DNA of 64,000 nt from Pseudonocardia sp. EC080619-01. GTDB taxonomy: Bacteria; Actinomycetota; Actinomycetes; Mycobacteriales; Pseudonocardiaceae. Numbering within the stretch: position 1 is the first letter of the stretch; every line of letters begins with the position of its first letter. Shown here in pieces: positions 26,787 to 33,856 of this stretch. Location: the NCBI RefSeq assembly GCF_001420995.1, contig NZ_CP012184.1, positions 1,534,501 to 1,598,500 of the forward strand, given 5' to 3'. The position numbers and the translations under genes are program-made. The notes beneath the pieces are model-generated. The model saw only the letters and a program-made list of their open reading frames with translations, was not told the origin of the DNA and made no database searches.

Positions 26787-27113
26787 GTGAGCGATGTTTC
26801 CCGGCTTCCCGGCCCGATGGACGACCAGTGGGAGTGGCAGCGCCTCGGCGCGTGCCGCGGGATGGACAGCGCGGTCTTCTTCCACCCGGACGGCGAGCGG
26901 AACCCCTCACGCTCCCGGCGCACCGAGCGGGCCAAGCAGGTCTGCCGGGGTTGTCCGGTGGTCCAGCAGTGCCGGCGTTTCGCCCTCGCGAGCCGCGAGC
27001 CGTTCGGCGTGTGGGGCGGGCTCGGCGAGTCCGAACGCCGGGCGATCCTCGAACGCCGCGACGCCGGACACATCGCGGCCGAGGCCCCCGGACTCGTCGC
27101 CGCCGCCGGCTGA
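26787..27113 (+). CDS. whiB3: WhiB3/WhiD-type iron-sulfur transcription factor
   Basis: The 108-residue Wbl protein has the four cluster Cys as C in LGACRGMD and the C-x2-C-x5-C in VCRGCPVVQQC, followed by the GVWGG turn (EPFGVWGGLGESERRAIL) and a basic end. The block WEWQRLGACRGMDSAVFFHP is the WhiB3/WhiD signature and differs from WhiB1 and WhiB2. WhiB3 senses redox and oxygen through its 4Fe-4S cluster and affects lipid metabolism; WhiD is needed for spore maturation in Streptomyces. It usually works with the primary sigma factor. GTG 26787 is the likely start; a SigF-type promoter lies just upstream. Confidence 0.92.
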   Translation: MSDVSRLPGPMDDQWEWQRLGACRGMDSAVFFHPDGERNPSRSRRTERAKQVCRGCPVVQQCRRFALASREPFGVWGGLGESERRAILERRDAGHIAAEAPGLVAAAG

Positions 27114-27142
27114 CCGCCGCACCCGTCCGTCCCGTGCCGGGG

Positions 27143-27730
27143 TCAGGCCCCCGGGGCCTCCTCGGCCAGCCAGGTGGGCAGCGACGCCGCACCGGCAGCC
27201 GGAGCGCGGTACGGCAGGACCGGTAGCCCGTAGACCCGCGCCACCCGGCGGACCGCCCGTCGCACGACCTCGATCTCCGGATCCGCGACCACGCCCGTCG
27301 AGGCAGGCGCCACGCAGTACGTGTCACCGTCCGGGTCGAAGCCGACGAGCTCGGACAGTGCCGCCACGAGGTCCGGCTCGTCCGCGTCCTGCACCACCCA
27401 GCGCAGACCCAGCCGGTGCAACCGCACCGGACCGGACGGGATCCGCGACACCGGCATCGTGATCGGTGAGTCGTCCGGGTCGGTCGCCGGGTCGTCCCCC
27501 GGGTAGTCCTCGGCCTCCACGGGCTCAGCACGACGCAGCCGGTCCGCCGGGTCGTTGCGGACGACGAGCAGGTCGGTCTCACCCGCGCTGCCGGACAGCT
27601 CGGCGAGGGCGCCCCCGGCCCGGGCGGACTCGGACTCGGTGAGCGCGACGGCCACCAGCCTGCGCGGCCGGGCCACGTCCTGCACCACGACGATCACGTG
27701 CCTTCCGGGACGATCTGCTCTCTCCGCCAC
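27143..27730 (-). CDS. Hypothetical protein, actinobacterial, Asp/Glu-rich middle
   Basis: I do not recognise this 195-residue protein. It starts at GTG 27730 with the sequence VAERADRPGRHVIVVVQDVA, has a mixed alpha/beta N-terminal half (LVAVALTESESARAGGALAEL, TDLLVVRNDPADRL), an acidic linker of about 20 residues rich in Asp and Pro, and a C-terminal part GLRWVVQDADEPDLVAALSEL ... RAVRRVARVYGLPVLPYRAP. No signal peptide, membrane segment or known motif is seen. Long hydrophobic strands and codon pattern support real coding. It is convergent with whiB3 (30 bases between stops), and its upstream gap is shared with the STAS-rsbW-sigF operon. Confidence 0.6.
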   Translation of the reverse strand: MAERADRPGRHVIVVVQDVARPRRLVAVALTESESARAGGALAELSGSAGETDLLVVRNDPADRLRRAEPVEAEDYPGDDPATDPDDSPITMPVSRIPSGPVRLHRLGLRWVVQDADEPDLVAALSELVGFDPDGDTYCVAPASTGVVADPEIEVVRRAVRRVARVYGLPVLPYRAPAAGAASLPTWLAEEAPGA

Positions 27731-28257
27731 AGTGAACCCCGGCGGCGGCCCCGGATGCGCGCTGGACCGGGCCCCGTACGGACGAGTGGGGCCACGCGCG
27801 CCGCGAGCGGATCTCGGACGGCGCCGTCCTCCACCACATCCGCTGGTACGCAGCACCACCCGGCGCCGCCGACGGCCGCCGGTCCCCGCCGGCGGTCCGG
27901 CGGTCGAGCGGTGCCGTACGCCCGCCCGGCGGTCGATGTGATCCCTCGGGTGGCGGTACGGCACACCGGTGAGCCGTCACCCCTCCGGCGGCAACGGACC
28001 CACCGGCCCGACCCCGCGCGACCGGGGCGTCCACCCGGCGGGTCCCCGTCCGGCCGGCGACCCGGACCACCCGGACGGCCCAGCGAGCCGATGGCCGGAC
28101 ACCGTCCGTGGTGCGCCGGGACCGGCCGGTATCGTCTGATCGCGCGGCCCCGCCCGGCGGAGCCCGCGCACGTACCTGCGAGACCCCGTCGAGAACACGG
28201 CGGGGGCGCCCGCCCCGACGACGCGCCTCAGCGCGCCCGTTCCCGGAGGTGATCCCC
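27731..28257. other. Intergenic region between divergent hypothetical gene and STAS-rsbW-sigF operon
   Basis: About 530 bases without a convincing gene. Open frames here are Arg/Pro/Gly-rich and look like noise. No good sigma-70 or SigF-type hexamer pair was found, though a GGTATCGT word at about 28128 could be a -10. The end holds a very strong ribosome site, GGAGGTGATC, at 28245-28254. Confidence 0.35.
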
Positions 28258-28671
28258 CTGCCCGGATCCCCGCCGCCGTCCCGCGGGGACGGCGTCGAGC
28301 ACCCGGACGACAGCGCCGACCTCGGCGTGACGTTCTCGTCCCCCCGCCGGGGACTCACCGTGCTCACCGTCCGCGGCGAGGTCGACACGCTGACCGCGCC
28401 CCGGCTCGGCGTCGCGCTCGACGAACTGCTGGACCGTCCCGCGAACGGCGACGGCGACGACCGCGACGTCGCCGTCGACCTCGAGGGCGTCACGTTCCTC
28501 GCGTCCAGCGGGCTCGGCGTCCTCATCCACACCGCACGCCGGGCCGCCCGTGACGACCGGCGTCTCTACGTCGTCGCCACCAACCGGGCGGTCCTGCGAC
28601 CGCTCGAGGTGACCGGCTCCGCCCAGCTCTTCACGGTCCTGGCCGACCAGACCGGCATACCCGGGCCCTGA
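28258..28671 (+). CDS. STAS-domain anti-sigma factor antagonist of SigF (RsbV-like)
   Basis: The product of about 137 residues has a short Pro/Gly leader and a STAS domain: LTVLTVRGEVDTLTAPRLGV and VTFLASSGLGVLIHTARRA, where the Ser pair includes the phosphorylation site. It is the first gene of the STAS-rsbW-sigF unit and should bind RsbW when unphosphorylated, freeing SigF. The start is unusual: GGAGGTGATC at 28245 is a full match to the 16S anti-Shine-Dalgarno end, and the codon at ideal spacing is CTG 28258. GTG 28249 is in frame but overlaps the ribosome site. I used CTG; a start at GTG 28249 or GTG 28327 is possible. Confidence 0.8.
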   Translation: MPGSPPPSRGDGVEHPDDSADLGVTFSSPRRGLTVLTVRGEVDTLTAPRLGVALDELLDRPANGDGDDRDVAVDLEGVTFLASSGLGVLIHTARRAARDDRRLYVVATNRAVLRPLEVTGSAQLFTVLADQTGIPGP

Positions 28672-28758
28672 GCGGGGCACTCCCGGCACGACGGGGACCC
28701 GCCCGACGGCCGGCGCCGGTGGCGCCGGGCGCGACACCGACCGAAAGGACGACCCAGC

Positions 28759-29193
28759 GTGGCCCACGAGGACACCTCGAGCGCTCCCACCGACCAGGCA
28801 TCCGGCGCCGCCACCGTCGAGATCCGGACGGCGGCACGCGCCGCGCTGATCCCGACGGTCCGTGCAGTCGCCTCCGACCTCGCCGCGCGCGCGGACTTCG
28901 ACCTCGACGCGATCTCCGACCTGCGGATGGCGGTCGACGAGGCGTGCGCGACGCTGGTCGGGCTCGCCGCCCCCGGATCGTCCCTGCGCTGCACGTTCGA
29001 CGTCCACGGCGAGCGGATCGACGTCTCCGCACGGGTGCACACCGGAGCGGACGCGGAGCTGCCCACCGACAGCTTCGGCTGGCGGGTGCTGCAGACCCTC
29101 GCCGACCAGGTCGCGGTCGAGACCGGTGAGGAGGACGGGGGCGGTTCCGCCCTCACCATCCGGCTGCACAAGCTCGCCGGACCCGGCCTGTGA
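28759..29193 (+). CDS. rsbW: RsbW-like anti-sigma factor / serine kinase
   Basis: The 144-residue protein is a GHKL-type ATPase of the RsbW/UsfX group. ISDLRMAVDEACATLVGLA is the N box helix, and FGWRVLQTLADQVAVETGEEDGG is the G box and lid area. The usual Asn of the N box is Thr here, as in other actinobacterial SigF anti-sigma factors. It holds SigF and can phosphorylate the STAS antagonist. The start is GTG 28759. Its stop overlaps the sigF start by four bases (GTGA), so antagonist and sigma factor are made in step, a typical arrangement. Confidence 0.85.
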   Translation: MAHEDTSSAPTDQASGAATVEIRTAARAALIPTVRAVASDLAARADFDLDAISDLRMAVDEACATLVGLAAPGSSLRCTFDVHGERIDVSARVHTGADAELPTDSFGWRVLQTLADQVAVETGEEDGGGSALTIRLHKLAGPGL

Positions 29194-29966
29194 CGGCGGA
29201 CCCCGAGTACGCACACCTCACCCCGCTGCTGTCGGAGTACAGCGGCCTCGAGGTGGACGACCCGCGCCGGGAGCAGCTGCGCGACCGGCTCGTCACCGGG
29301 TACCTGCCCGTCGCCCAGCACATCGCGCGCCGCTTCAACCACCGCGGCGAACCGCTCGACGACCTCGTCCAGGTCGCCACCGTCGGCCTGATCAACGCCA
29401 TCGACCGGTTCGACCCGGACAAGGGCGGCGAGTTCTTCTCGTTCGCGGTGCCGACGATCTCGGGCGAGGTCCGCAGGCACTTCCGCGACCAGAGCTGGTC
29501 GATGCGCGTCCCGCGCCGGCTCAAGGACATGCACGTCTCGATCAACGGGGCGGTGTCCGAGCTGTCCCAGACCCTGGGCCGCTCCCCGCGGCCCTCGGAG
29601 ATCGCCGAGCACCTCGGCCTGCCCGTACCGGAGGTGCTGGAGGGGCTGGAGGCCGCCGAGGCCTACCGCAGCTCGTCGCTCGACGAGATGCTGTCCTCGG
29701 AGGACGGTGGCGCCACCGTCGGGGAGCTCGTGGGCGACGCCGACGCCGAGCTGGACCGCGTCGACTACCGCGAGTCGCTCCGCCCGCTGCTCGCCGAGCT
29801 CGCGCCGCGCGAGCGCACGATCGTCATGCTGCGGTTCTTCGGGAACCGGACCCAGACGCAGATCGCGAACGAGGTCGGGATCTCGCAGATGCACGTGTCC
29901 CGGCTGCTCTCCCAGACGCTGTCCCGGCTGCGCAACCGACTCGAACCCGACGACCGCACGCTGTAG
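29190..29966 (+). CDS. sigF: RNA polymerase sigma factor SigF (SigB/F/G family)
   Basis: The 258-residue protein has regions 2, 3 and 4 of group 3 sigma factors. Region 2 reads DDLVQVATVGLINAIDRFD and FFSFAVPTISGEVRRHFRD; region 3 has LSQTLGRSPRPSEIAEHLGL; region 4 has TQTQIANEVGISQMHVSRLLS, the -35 binding helix-turn-helix. SigF controls stress, stationary phase and, in some actinobacteria, spore genes. It is coupled to rsbW by overlap. Three STAS proteins in the window could each feed this switch. No FecR or SigE type features are seen. Confidence 0.95.
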   Translation: MTADPEYAHLTPLLSEYSGLEVDDPRREQLRDRLVTGYLPVAQHIARRFNHRGEPLDDLVQVATVGLINAIDRFDPDKGGEFFSFAVPTISGEVRRHFRDQSWSMRVPRRLKDMHVSINGAVSELSQTLGRSPRPSEIAEHLGLPVPEVLEGLEAAEAYRSSSLDEMLSSEDGGATVGELVGDADAELDRVDYRESLRPLLAELAPRERTIVMLRFFGNRTQTQIANEVGISQMHVSRLLSQTLSRLRNRLEPDDRTL

Positions 29967-30065
29967 ACCCCGCCCCGCGCGGACGGGGCCGGCCGGTGTC
30001 GGCGAAGATCCTGTGCGAGGGACCGCGGTGGCGCGGCTGGCCGCGGCGCGATCGGGAGGAGCGCG

Positions 30066-31262
30066 ATGAGCGTGCCGGAACACGTGCTGGTGATCGGAGC
30101 GGGCCTGGCCGGCCTGCGGACCGTGCAGGGACTGCGCCGGGCGGGCTACGAGGGCCGGCTCAGCCTGGTCGGGGCGGAGGAGCACCTCCCCTACGACCGG
30201 CCGCCGCTGTCCAAGCAGTACCTCGCCGGTGAGTGGGACCGGTCGCGGATCGAGCTGGCCTCGGAGGACGACCTCGAGGAGCTCGGCGTCCGCACCCACC
30301 TCGGGCGCGCCGCCGTCGCGCTGCGGCCGGGCGAGGTCGAGCTCGACGACGGCGCCACCCTGCACGCCGACGCGATCGTGCTCGCCGTCGGTGTCACCTC
30401 CCGCACCCTCGACGGCCAGCCCGGATCCATCCACGTGCTGCGCAGCGTCGACGAGTCCGACGGGCTGCGGGACGCACTGGCGGACGCCTCGTCGCTGCTG
30501 GTCGTCGGGGCCGGGTTCGTCGGCGCCGAGGTGGCCAGCACCGCGGTCGACCGCGGGCTGGCGGTGACGGTCGTCGAGACCGCGCCGGTGCCGATGGAGC
30601 GCCTGCTCGGCGAGCGGGGGGGCACCCTGGTGGCCCGGCTGATGACGGACGCCGGGATCGACCTGCGGACCGGGGTGTCGGTGGCGTCGCTGACGGCGAC
30701 GGGGGCCGAGCTGTCCGACGGCTCGACGGTGTCCGCGGACGAGACCGTCGTCGGGATCGGCGGGCGGCTGGACCTGGGCTGGCTCGAGGGCAGCGGGCCG
30801 GACCTGTCCGGCGGCATCCCGTGCGACGAGCGCGGCCGGGTCGAGGGGCTCGACGGTGTCTGGGCGGTCGGGGACGCCGCGGCGTGGACCGACCCGCGCA
30901 CCGGGGACCGGGCACGGCTCGAGCACTGGACGTCGGCCGCCGAGCAGGCCGCAGCCGTCGCCGCGGACATCGCGGGCGGGGACCCGCCGCCGGCCACCGT
31001 GCCGTTCTTCTGGTCCGACCAGTTCGGCCTCAAGATCCAGCTGATCGGACGGCCGGGCGCGGCGGACGAGGTGCTGACGCTGCACGGCGACGGCCTCGAC
31101 GGGGGCGCAGTGAAGGGCACCGTGCTCGGCTACCTGCGCGGGGACACCCTGGTCGCGGTCGCCGGGTTCGGGGCGGCCCGGCTGATCGCCCGCTACCGCA
31201 GGCCGCTCTCCGACGGGGTGGACCGGGCCGCGCTGCTGGAGTTCCGCGACACCCTGTCCTGA
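30066..31262 (+). CDS. Ferredoxin reductase-type FAD/NAD(P) oxidoreductase
   Basis: The 398-residue flavoprotein has two Rossmann motifs, VLVIGAGLAGLRTVQGLR at residues 7-24 and LLVVGAGFVGAEVASTA near residue 150, and the PYDRPPLSKQYLAG segment of the ferredoxin reductase group. VWAVGDAAAWTDP is the second FAD motif. The C-terminal reductase domain reads PFFWSDQFGLKIQLIGRP. Such proteins pass electrons from NAD(P)H to a ferredoxin that serves Rieske oxygenases or P450s. GGGAGGAGC precedes ATG 30066. It may serve the GbcA oxygenase at 49.3 kb, which has no reductase next to it, but this is only a possibility. Confidence 0.9.
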   Translation: MSVPEHVLVIGAGLAGLRTVQGLRRAGYEGRLSLVGAEEHLPYDRPPLSKQYLAGEWDRSRIELASEDDLEELGVRTHLGRAAVALRPGEVELDDGATLHADAIVLAVGVTSRTLDGQPGSIHVLRSVDESDGLRDALADASSLLVVGAGFVGAEVASTAVDRGLAVTVVETAPVPMERLLGERGGTLVARLMTDAGIDLRTGVSVASLTATGAELSDGSTVSADETVVGIGGRLDLGWLEGSGPDLSGGIPCDERGRVEGLDGVWAVGDAAAWTDPRTGDRARLEHWTSAAEQAAAVAADIAGGDPPPATVPFFWSDQFGLKIQLIGRPGAADEVLTLHGDGLDGGAVKGTVLGYLRGDTLVAVAGFGAARLIARYRRPLSDGVDRAALLEFRDTLS

Positions 31263-31270
31263 CCGGGGCG

Positions 31271-31291
31271 CCGGCCGGGCCTCCCGGCCGG
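31271..31291. terminator. Hairpin terminator after the ferredoxin reductase gene
   Basis: CCGGCCGGG (31271-31279) and CCCGGCCGG (31283-31291) are perfect complements with a 3-base loop. The hairpin lies between the convergent ferredoxin reductase and DUF3618 genes. Confidence 0.55.
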
Positions 31292-31307
31292 CCGGGCCCG
31301 GCGGGGC

Positions 31308-31529
31308 TCAGCGCAGGATCGAGCGGACCAGCGCCAGCCCGACGAGCGCGCCGACCGCGATCAGCGTGTACTTGATCTTGGGGTCGGCGAGCTTCTCGGC
31401 GACCTGCTCCTTGCCGCCCTCGATGAGGTTCTTCGGGTTCGCACGGTCGGCCAGGGCGTCCAGGCTCTCGGCCAGCGCGTCCCGGGTCTGCTCGATCTCG
31501 TGCTGGATGCTCTCGGGGTCGCGGGCCAC
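31308..31529 (-). CDS. DUF3618 domain protein, single C-terminal membrane helix
   Basis: The 73-residue protein matches actinobacterial DUF3618: VARDPESIQHEIEQTRDALA, then a helical middle with a basic/acidic pattern, then IKYTLIAVGALVGLALVRSI as a single membrane helix with a basic end. The family is found near envelope stress genes and has no proven function; it probably sits in the inner membrane with a cytoplasmic helix. GTG 31529 fits the family start; a GTG one codon earlier is equally close to the GGAG site. Confidence 0.75.
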   Translation of the reverse strand: MARDPESIQHEIEQTRDALAESLDALADRANPKNLIEGGKEQVAEKLADPKIKYTLIAVGALVGLALVRSILR

Positions 31530-31686
31530 CACGTCTCCTCCGACTCGGCCGGTACGCGCAGCGCGCCCGGGATCTCCTGCTGCTCGCGCCCGCCGGGGTG
31601 TGCTGCGGGCGGCGTGGCACACACCGTAGCCATCGCCCGCACCCCGCGCGCAGCGTGGCCACCCGGCGGCGGCGCGTCGCGGCCAC

Positions 31687-31725
31687 CTGTCCACAACCGG
31701 CCCCCGATCGGCCGAGTTGTCCACA
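31687..31725 (+). promoter_or_regulatory. Pair of DnaA-box-like 9-mers upstream of bcp
   Basis: TTGTCCACA at 31717-31725 is a perfect actinobacterial DnaA box. CTGTCCACA at 31687-31695 matches 8 of 9. They are in the same orientation and exactly 30 bases apart. No oriC genes are near, so these may regulate the peroxiredoxin gene or titrate DnaA; chance is also possible. Confidence 0.4.
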
Positions 31726-31776
31726 GGCGGCGTGCTCGGGACGGTGGCGTGCACACCGGGTGGCAGGCTGATCGTC

Positions 31777-32244
31777 ATGAGCGACCGGCTGCAGGCGGGA
31801 GACCCCGCCCCCGACTTCACCCTCGACGACGCCGACGGCACGCCCGTCTCGCTGGCCGACCACCGCGGCCGCAGGGTGATCGTCTACTTCTACCCCGCTG
31901 CGAGCACGCCCGGCTGCACCACCGAGGCCTGCGACTTCCGCGACAACCTCACCGAGCTGAACGGGGCGGGCATCGACGTCCTCGGCATCTCGCCGGACAC
32001 GCCGGCGAAGCTGGCGAAGTTCCGTGACGCCGAGGGGCTGACCTTCCCGCTGCTGTCCGACCCGGAGAAGCAGGTCCTCACCGCGTGGGGCGCCTACGGC
32101 GAGAAGAAGCTCTACGGCAAGACGGTGACCGGGGTCATCCGCTCGACGTTCCTGATCGGCGAGGACGGCACGGTCACCGACGCCCGGTACAACGTGAAGG
32201 CCACCGGGCACGTGGCGAAGCTGCGGCGGGACTGGAAGATCTAG
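31777..32244 (+). CDS. bcp: Thioredoxin-dependent thiol peroxidase (Bcp/PrxQ type peroxiredoxin)
   Basis: The 155-residue peroxiredoxin reduces hydrogen peroxide and organic peroxides with thioredoxin-type partners. The active site reads YFYPAASTPGCTTEACDFRD: the peroxidatic Cys is in PGCTTEAC and the resolving Cys is five residues on, the 2-Cys PrxQ pattern. Conserved GISPDTPAKLAKF and STFLIGEDGTV complete the fold. Both sites are Cys codons, so it is not a selenoprotein. ATG 31777 gives the family length. The HNH gene starts 31 bases later on the same strand. Confidence 0.93.
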   Translation: MSDRLQAGDPAPDFTLDDADGTPVSLADHRGRRVIVYFYPAASTPGCTTEACDFRDNLTELNGAGIDVLGISPDTPAKLAKFRDAEGLTFPLLSDPEKQVLTAWGAYGEKKLYGKTVTGVIRSTFLIGEDGTVTDARYNVKATGHVAKLRRDWKI

Positions 32245-32275
32245 TGCCGCGGGTCCGCCCGGCGGGCGGTGGGTG

Positions 32276-32920
32276 ATGCCCCGCGCCCGCCGGTGGATCG
32301 ACGAGCAGCTCGTCGCGGCCGTGGCGACGTCGGCCACGCTGGCCGAGGTCTGCCGGCGGCTCGGGATCCGGCCGGGCCGGTACGACGTGCTCCGGGCCCA
32401 CATCGAGCGGGTCGGGGCGGACGCGGGTCACCTGGCGGGGCCGGTGGAGGCGCGACGGCGCCACCACTGGACGGACGCGCAGCTCACCGAGGCGGTGCGG
32501 GCGTCGGTCTCGTTCGCGGAGGTGCTGCGGCGGCTGGGCTACGCACCGAGCGGGGGTATGCACCGTTTCATCCGGAGCCACATCAGCTCACGCGGTCTCG
32601 ACACCTCACACTTCACCGGACAGGCGTGGGCGGAGGGCAGACGGTTCCCGCTCCAGCGCCGCGCGCGCCCGCTCACCGAGATACTCGTACGGGGCTCGAC
32701 CTACTACAGCAGCGCCGCGCTGCGTCGCCGGCTGATCGCCGAAGGCGTGAAGGAACAGCGGTGCGAGGAGTGCGGACTCCTCGACTGGCGCGGGCGCCCG
32801 ATCCCGTTCGAGTTGGACCACGTCAACGGTGACCACACCGACAACCGGCTGGAGAACCTCCGTATCCTGTGCCCGAACTGCCATGCACTCACGGAGACGT
32901 GGTGCACCCGTAAGAACTAG
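32276..32920 (+). CDS. HNH endonuclease with tandem N-terminal helix-turn-helix repeats
   Basis: The 214-residue protein has two similar units of about 50 residues: LVAAVATSATLAEVCRRLGI...HIERVGADAGHLAG and LTEAVRASVSFAEVLRRLGY...HISSRGLDTSHFTG, each a helix-turn-helix-like segment. After them the HNH nuclease reads CEECGLLDW, FELDHVNGDHTDNRLENL, and LCPNCHALTETW, with two Cys pairs for zinc and the catalytic His in LDHVNG. Such nucleases cut DNA and are common in mobile elements, and some are host genes. Its stop codon shares its last base with the tRNA that follows. GTG 32273 is a possible alternative start. Confidence 0.85.
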   Translation: MPRARRWIDEQLVAAVATSATLAEVCRRLGIRPGRYDVLRAHIERVGADAGHLAGPVEARRRHHWTDAQLTEAVRASVSFAEVLRRLGYAPSGGMHRFIRSHISSRGLDTSHFTGQAWAEGRRFPLQRRARPLTEILVRGSTYYSSAALRRRLIAEGVKEQRCEECGLLDWRGRPIPFELDHVNGDHTDNRLENLRILCPNCHALTETWCTRKN

Positions 32921-32992
32921 CCGGCGTAGCCCAACGGGAGAGGCCCACGGTTTAGGTCCGTGTCAGTGCGGGTTCGAATCCCGCCGTCGGCA
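32920..32992 (+). tRNA. tRNA with anticodon UAG (Leu CUA reader), short variable loop
   Basis: The 73-base gene forms a full cloverleaf: acceptor GCCGGCG (32920-32926) with CGTCGGC (32985-32991) and one G-T pair, anticodon arm CACGG-TTTAGGT-CCGTG, T arm GCGGG-TTCGAAT-CCCGC, discriminator A. The anticodon is UAG, which reads leucine CUA. The variable loop is only TCAGT (5 bases), so this is a class I tRNA, whereas bacterial tRNA-Leu is class II with a long variable arm. The identity is therefore uncertain. It abuts the HNH gene and is followed by a strong hairpin. Confidence 0.8.
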
Positions 32993-32998
32993 CACGTC

Positions 32999-33032
32999 GG
33001 GTGGTCGCCGGGCCGGTGCCCGGCGACCACCC
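32999..33032. terminator. Hairpin terminator after the tRNA
   Basis: Arms at 32999-33013 and 33018-33032 are perfect 15-base complements with a 4-base loop CGGT. It lies seven bases after the tRNA and can also end the convergent TVP38 gene. Confidence 0.75.
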
Positions 33033-33085
33033 ACGGCCGCGCTGCGACCGATAGTCGGGCCGGGGATGTGTCAGGCCGGGGCTCG

Positions 33086-33856
33086 TCAGGCCGCGGGCTC
33101 GTCCGGCAGCGGGCGCCGGGCCGCCAGTAGGACACCGCCCAGTCCGAGGAGCGCGCAGACCCCCGAGACGAGCAGCAGCGAGGGCGGCAGGTGCCCGGTC
33201 ACCGCGTCGCCGAGCGCGACCATCGCGATCGTGCTGGGAGCGGAGCCGAGGATCGTGCCGACCAGGTAGGGCCAGAACCGCACGGCGGACAGCCCGGCCA
33301 GGTAGTTCATCGCCGCGAACGGCACCATCGGGATCAGCCGGAGCGAGGTGACGGCCAGGGTCCCGTGGTGGTCGAGCCTGCGCCGCACCCACACGGCCCG
33401 CGGGTGCTCGGCCCAGCGCGCGACCATCCGGCCGCCGGTGACCCGGACCAGGAGGAACGCCACGATCGCGGCCAGAGCGGTCGCGACCAGGGTCAGCAGC
33501 GTCCCCGACACCGCGCCGAACAGCACACCGGCGGAGACGGTGAAGACCGTGCGGGGGAACGGCGGGACGTTCAGCAGCACCTGGAGCAGTACGAACACGA
33601 CCGGTCCCCAGGGCCCGGAGGCCTCGACGACGCGGCGCACCTCACCGAACTGCGGGACGACGGAGACCCCGTAGGCGCGGGCCACGAGTACGACGAGGCT
33701 CGCCAGGAGCACCAGCCCGAGACAGGCCAGGAGAGGACGCCACCACCGCACTCCGGCCACGGTACTCAGCACGCCGCCGCGACCGTCGTCACGTCCCGGA
33801 ACGGGTGGCGCACCGCTCACCGGCGGGGCCGCGGAACCGTGAGAAGGTGCCGTCAT
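33086..33856 (-). CDS. TVP38/TMEM64 family (SNARE-associated, DedA-like) membrane protein
   Basis: The protein of up to 256 residues has about six membrane helices. The family core reads FPRTVFTVSAGVLFGAVSGTLLTL and later RLIPMVPFAAMNYLAGLSAV; in the first, PPFPRT replaces the common P-F-P. DedA-like proteins are linked to lipid scrambling at the inner membrane. The start is open: ATG 33856 overlaps the divergent pcaC ATG in a CATG, and the first 30 residues are disordered, so a GTG at 33820 or a start just before LSTVAGVRWWRP is likely. It converges with the tRNA. Confidence 0.83.
   Translation of the reverse strand: MTAPSHGSAAPPVSGAPPVPGRDDGRGGVLSTVAGVRWWRPLLACLGLVLLASLVVLVARAYGVSVVPQFGEVRRVVEASGPWGPVVFVLLQVLLNVPPFPRTVFTVSAGVLFGAVSGTLLTLVATALAAIVAFLLVRVTGGRMVARWAEHPRAVWVRRRLDHHGTLAVTSLRLIPMVPFAAMNYLAGLSAVRFWPYLVGTILGSAPSTIAMVALGDAVTGHLPPSLLLVSGVCALLGLGGVLLAARRPLPDEPAA

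Noticed and set aside
31687..31725. Chromosome origin
   Set aside because: Only two DnaA-box-like words and no dnaA, dnaN or other origin genes nearby.
31777..32244. Selenoprotein candidate (peroxiredoxin near the sel genes)
   Set aside because: Both redox positions are Cys codons and the frame has no internal UGA.
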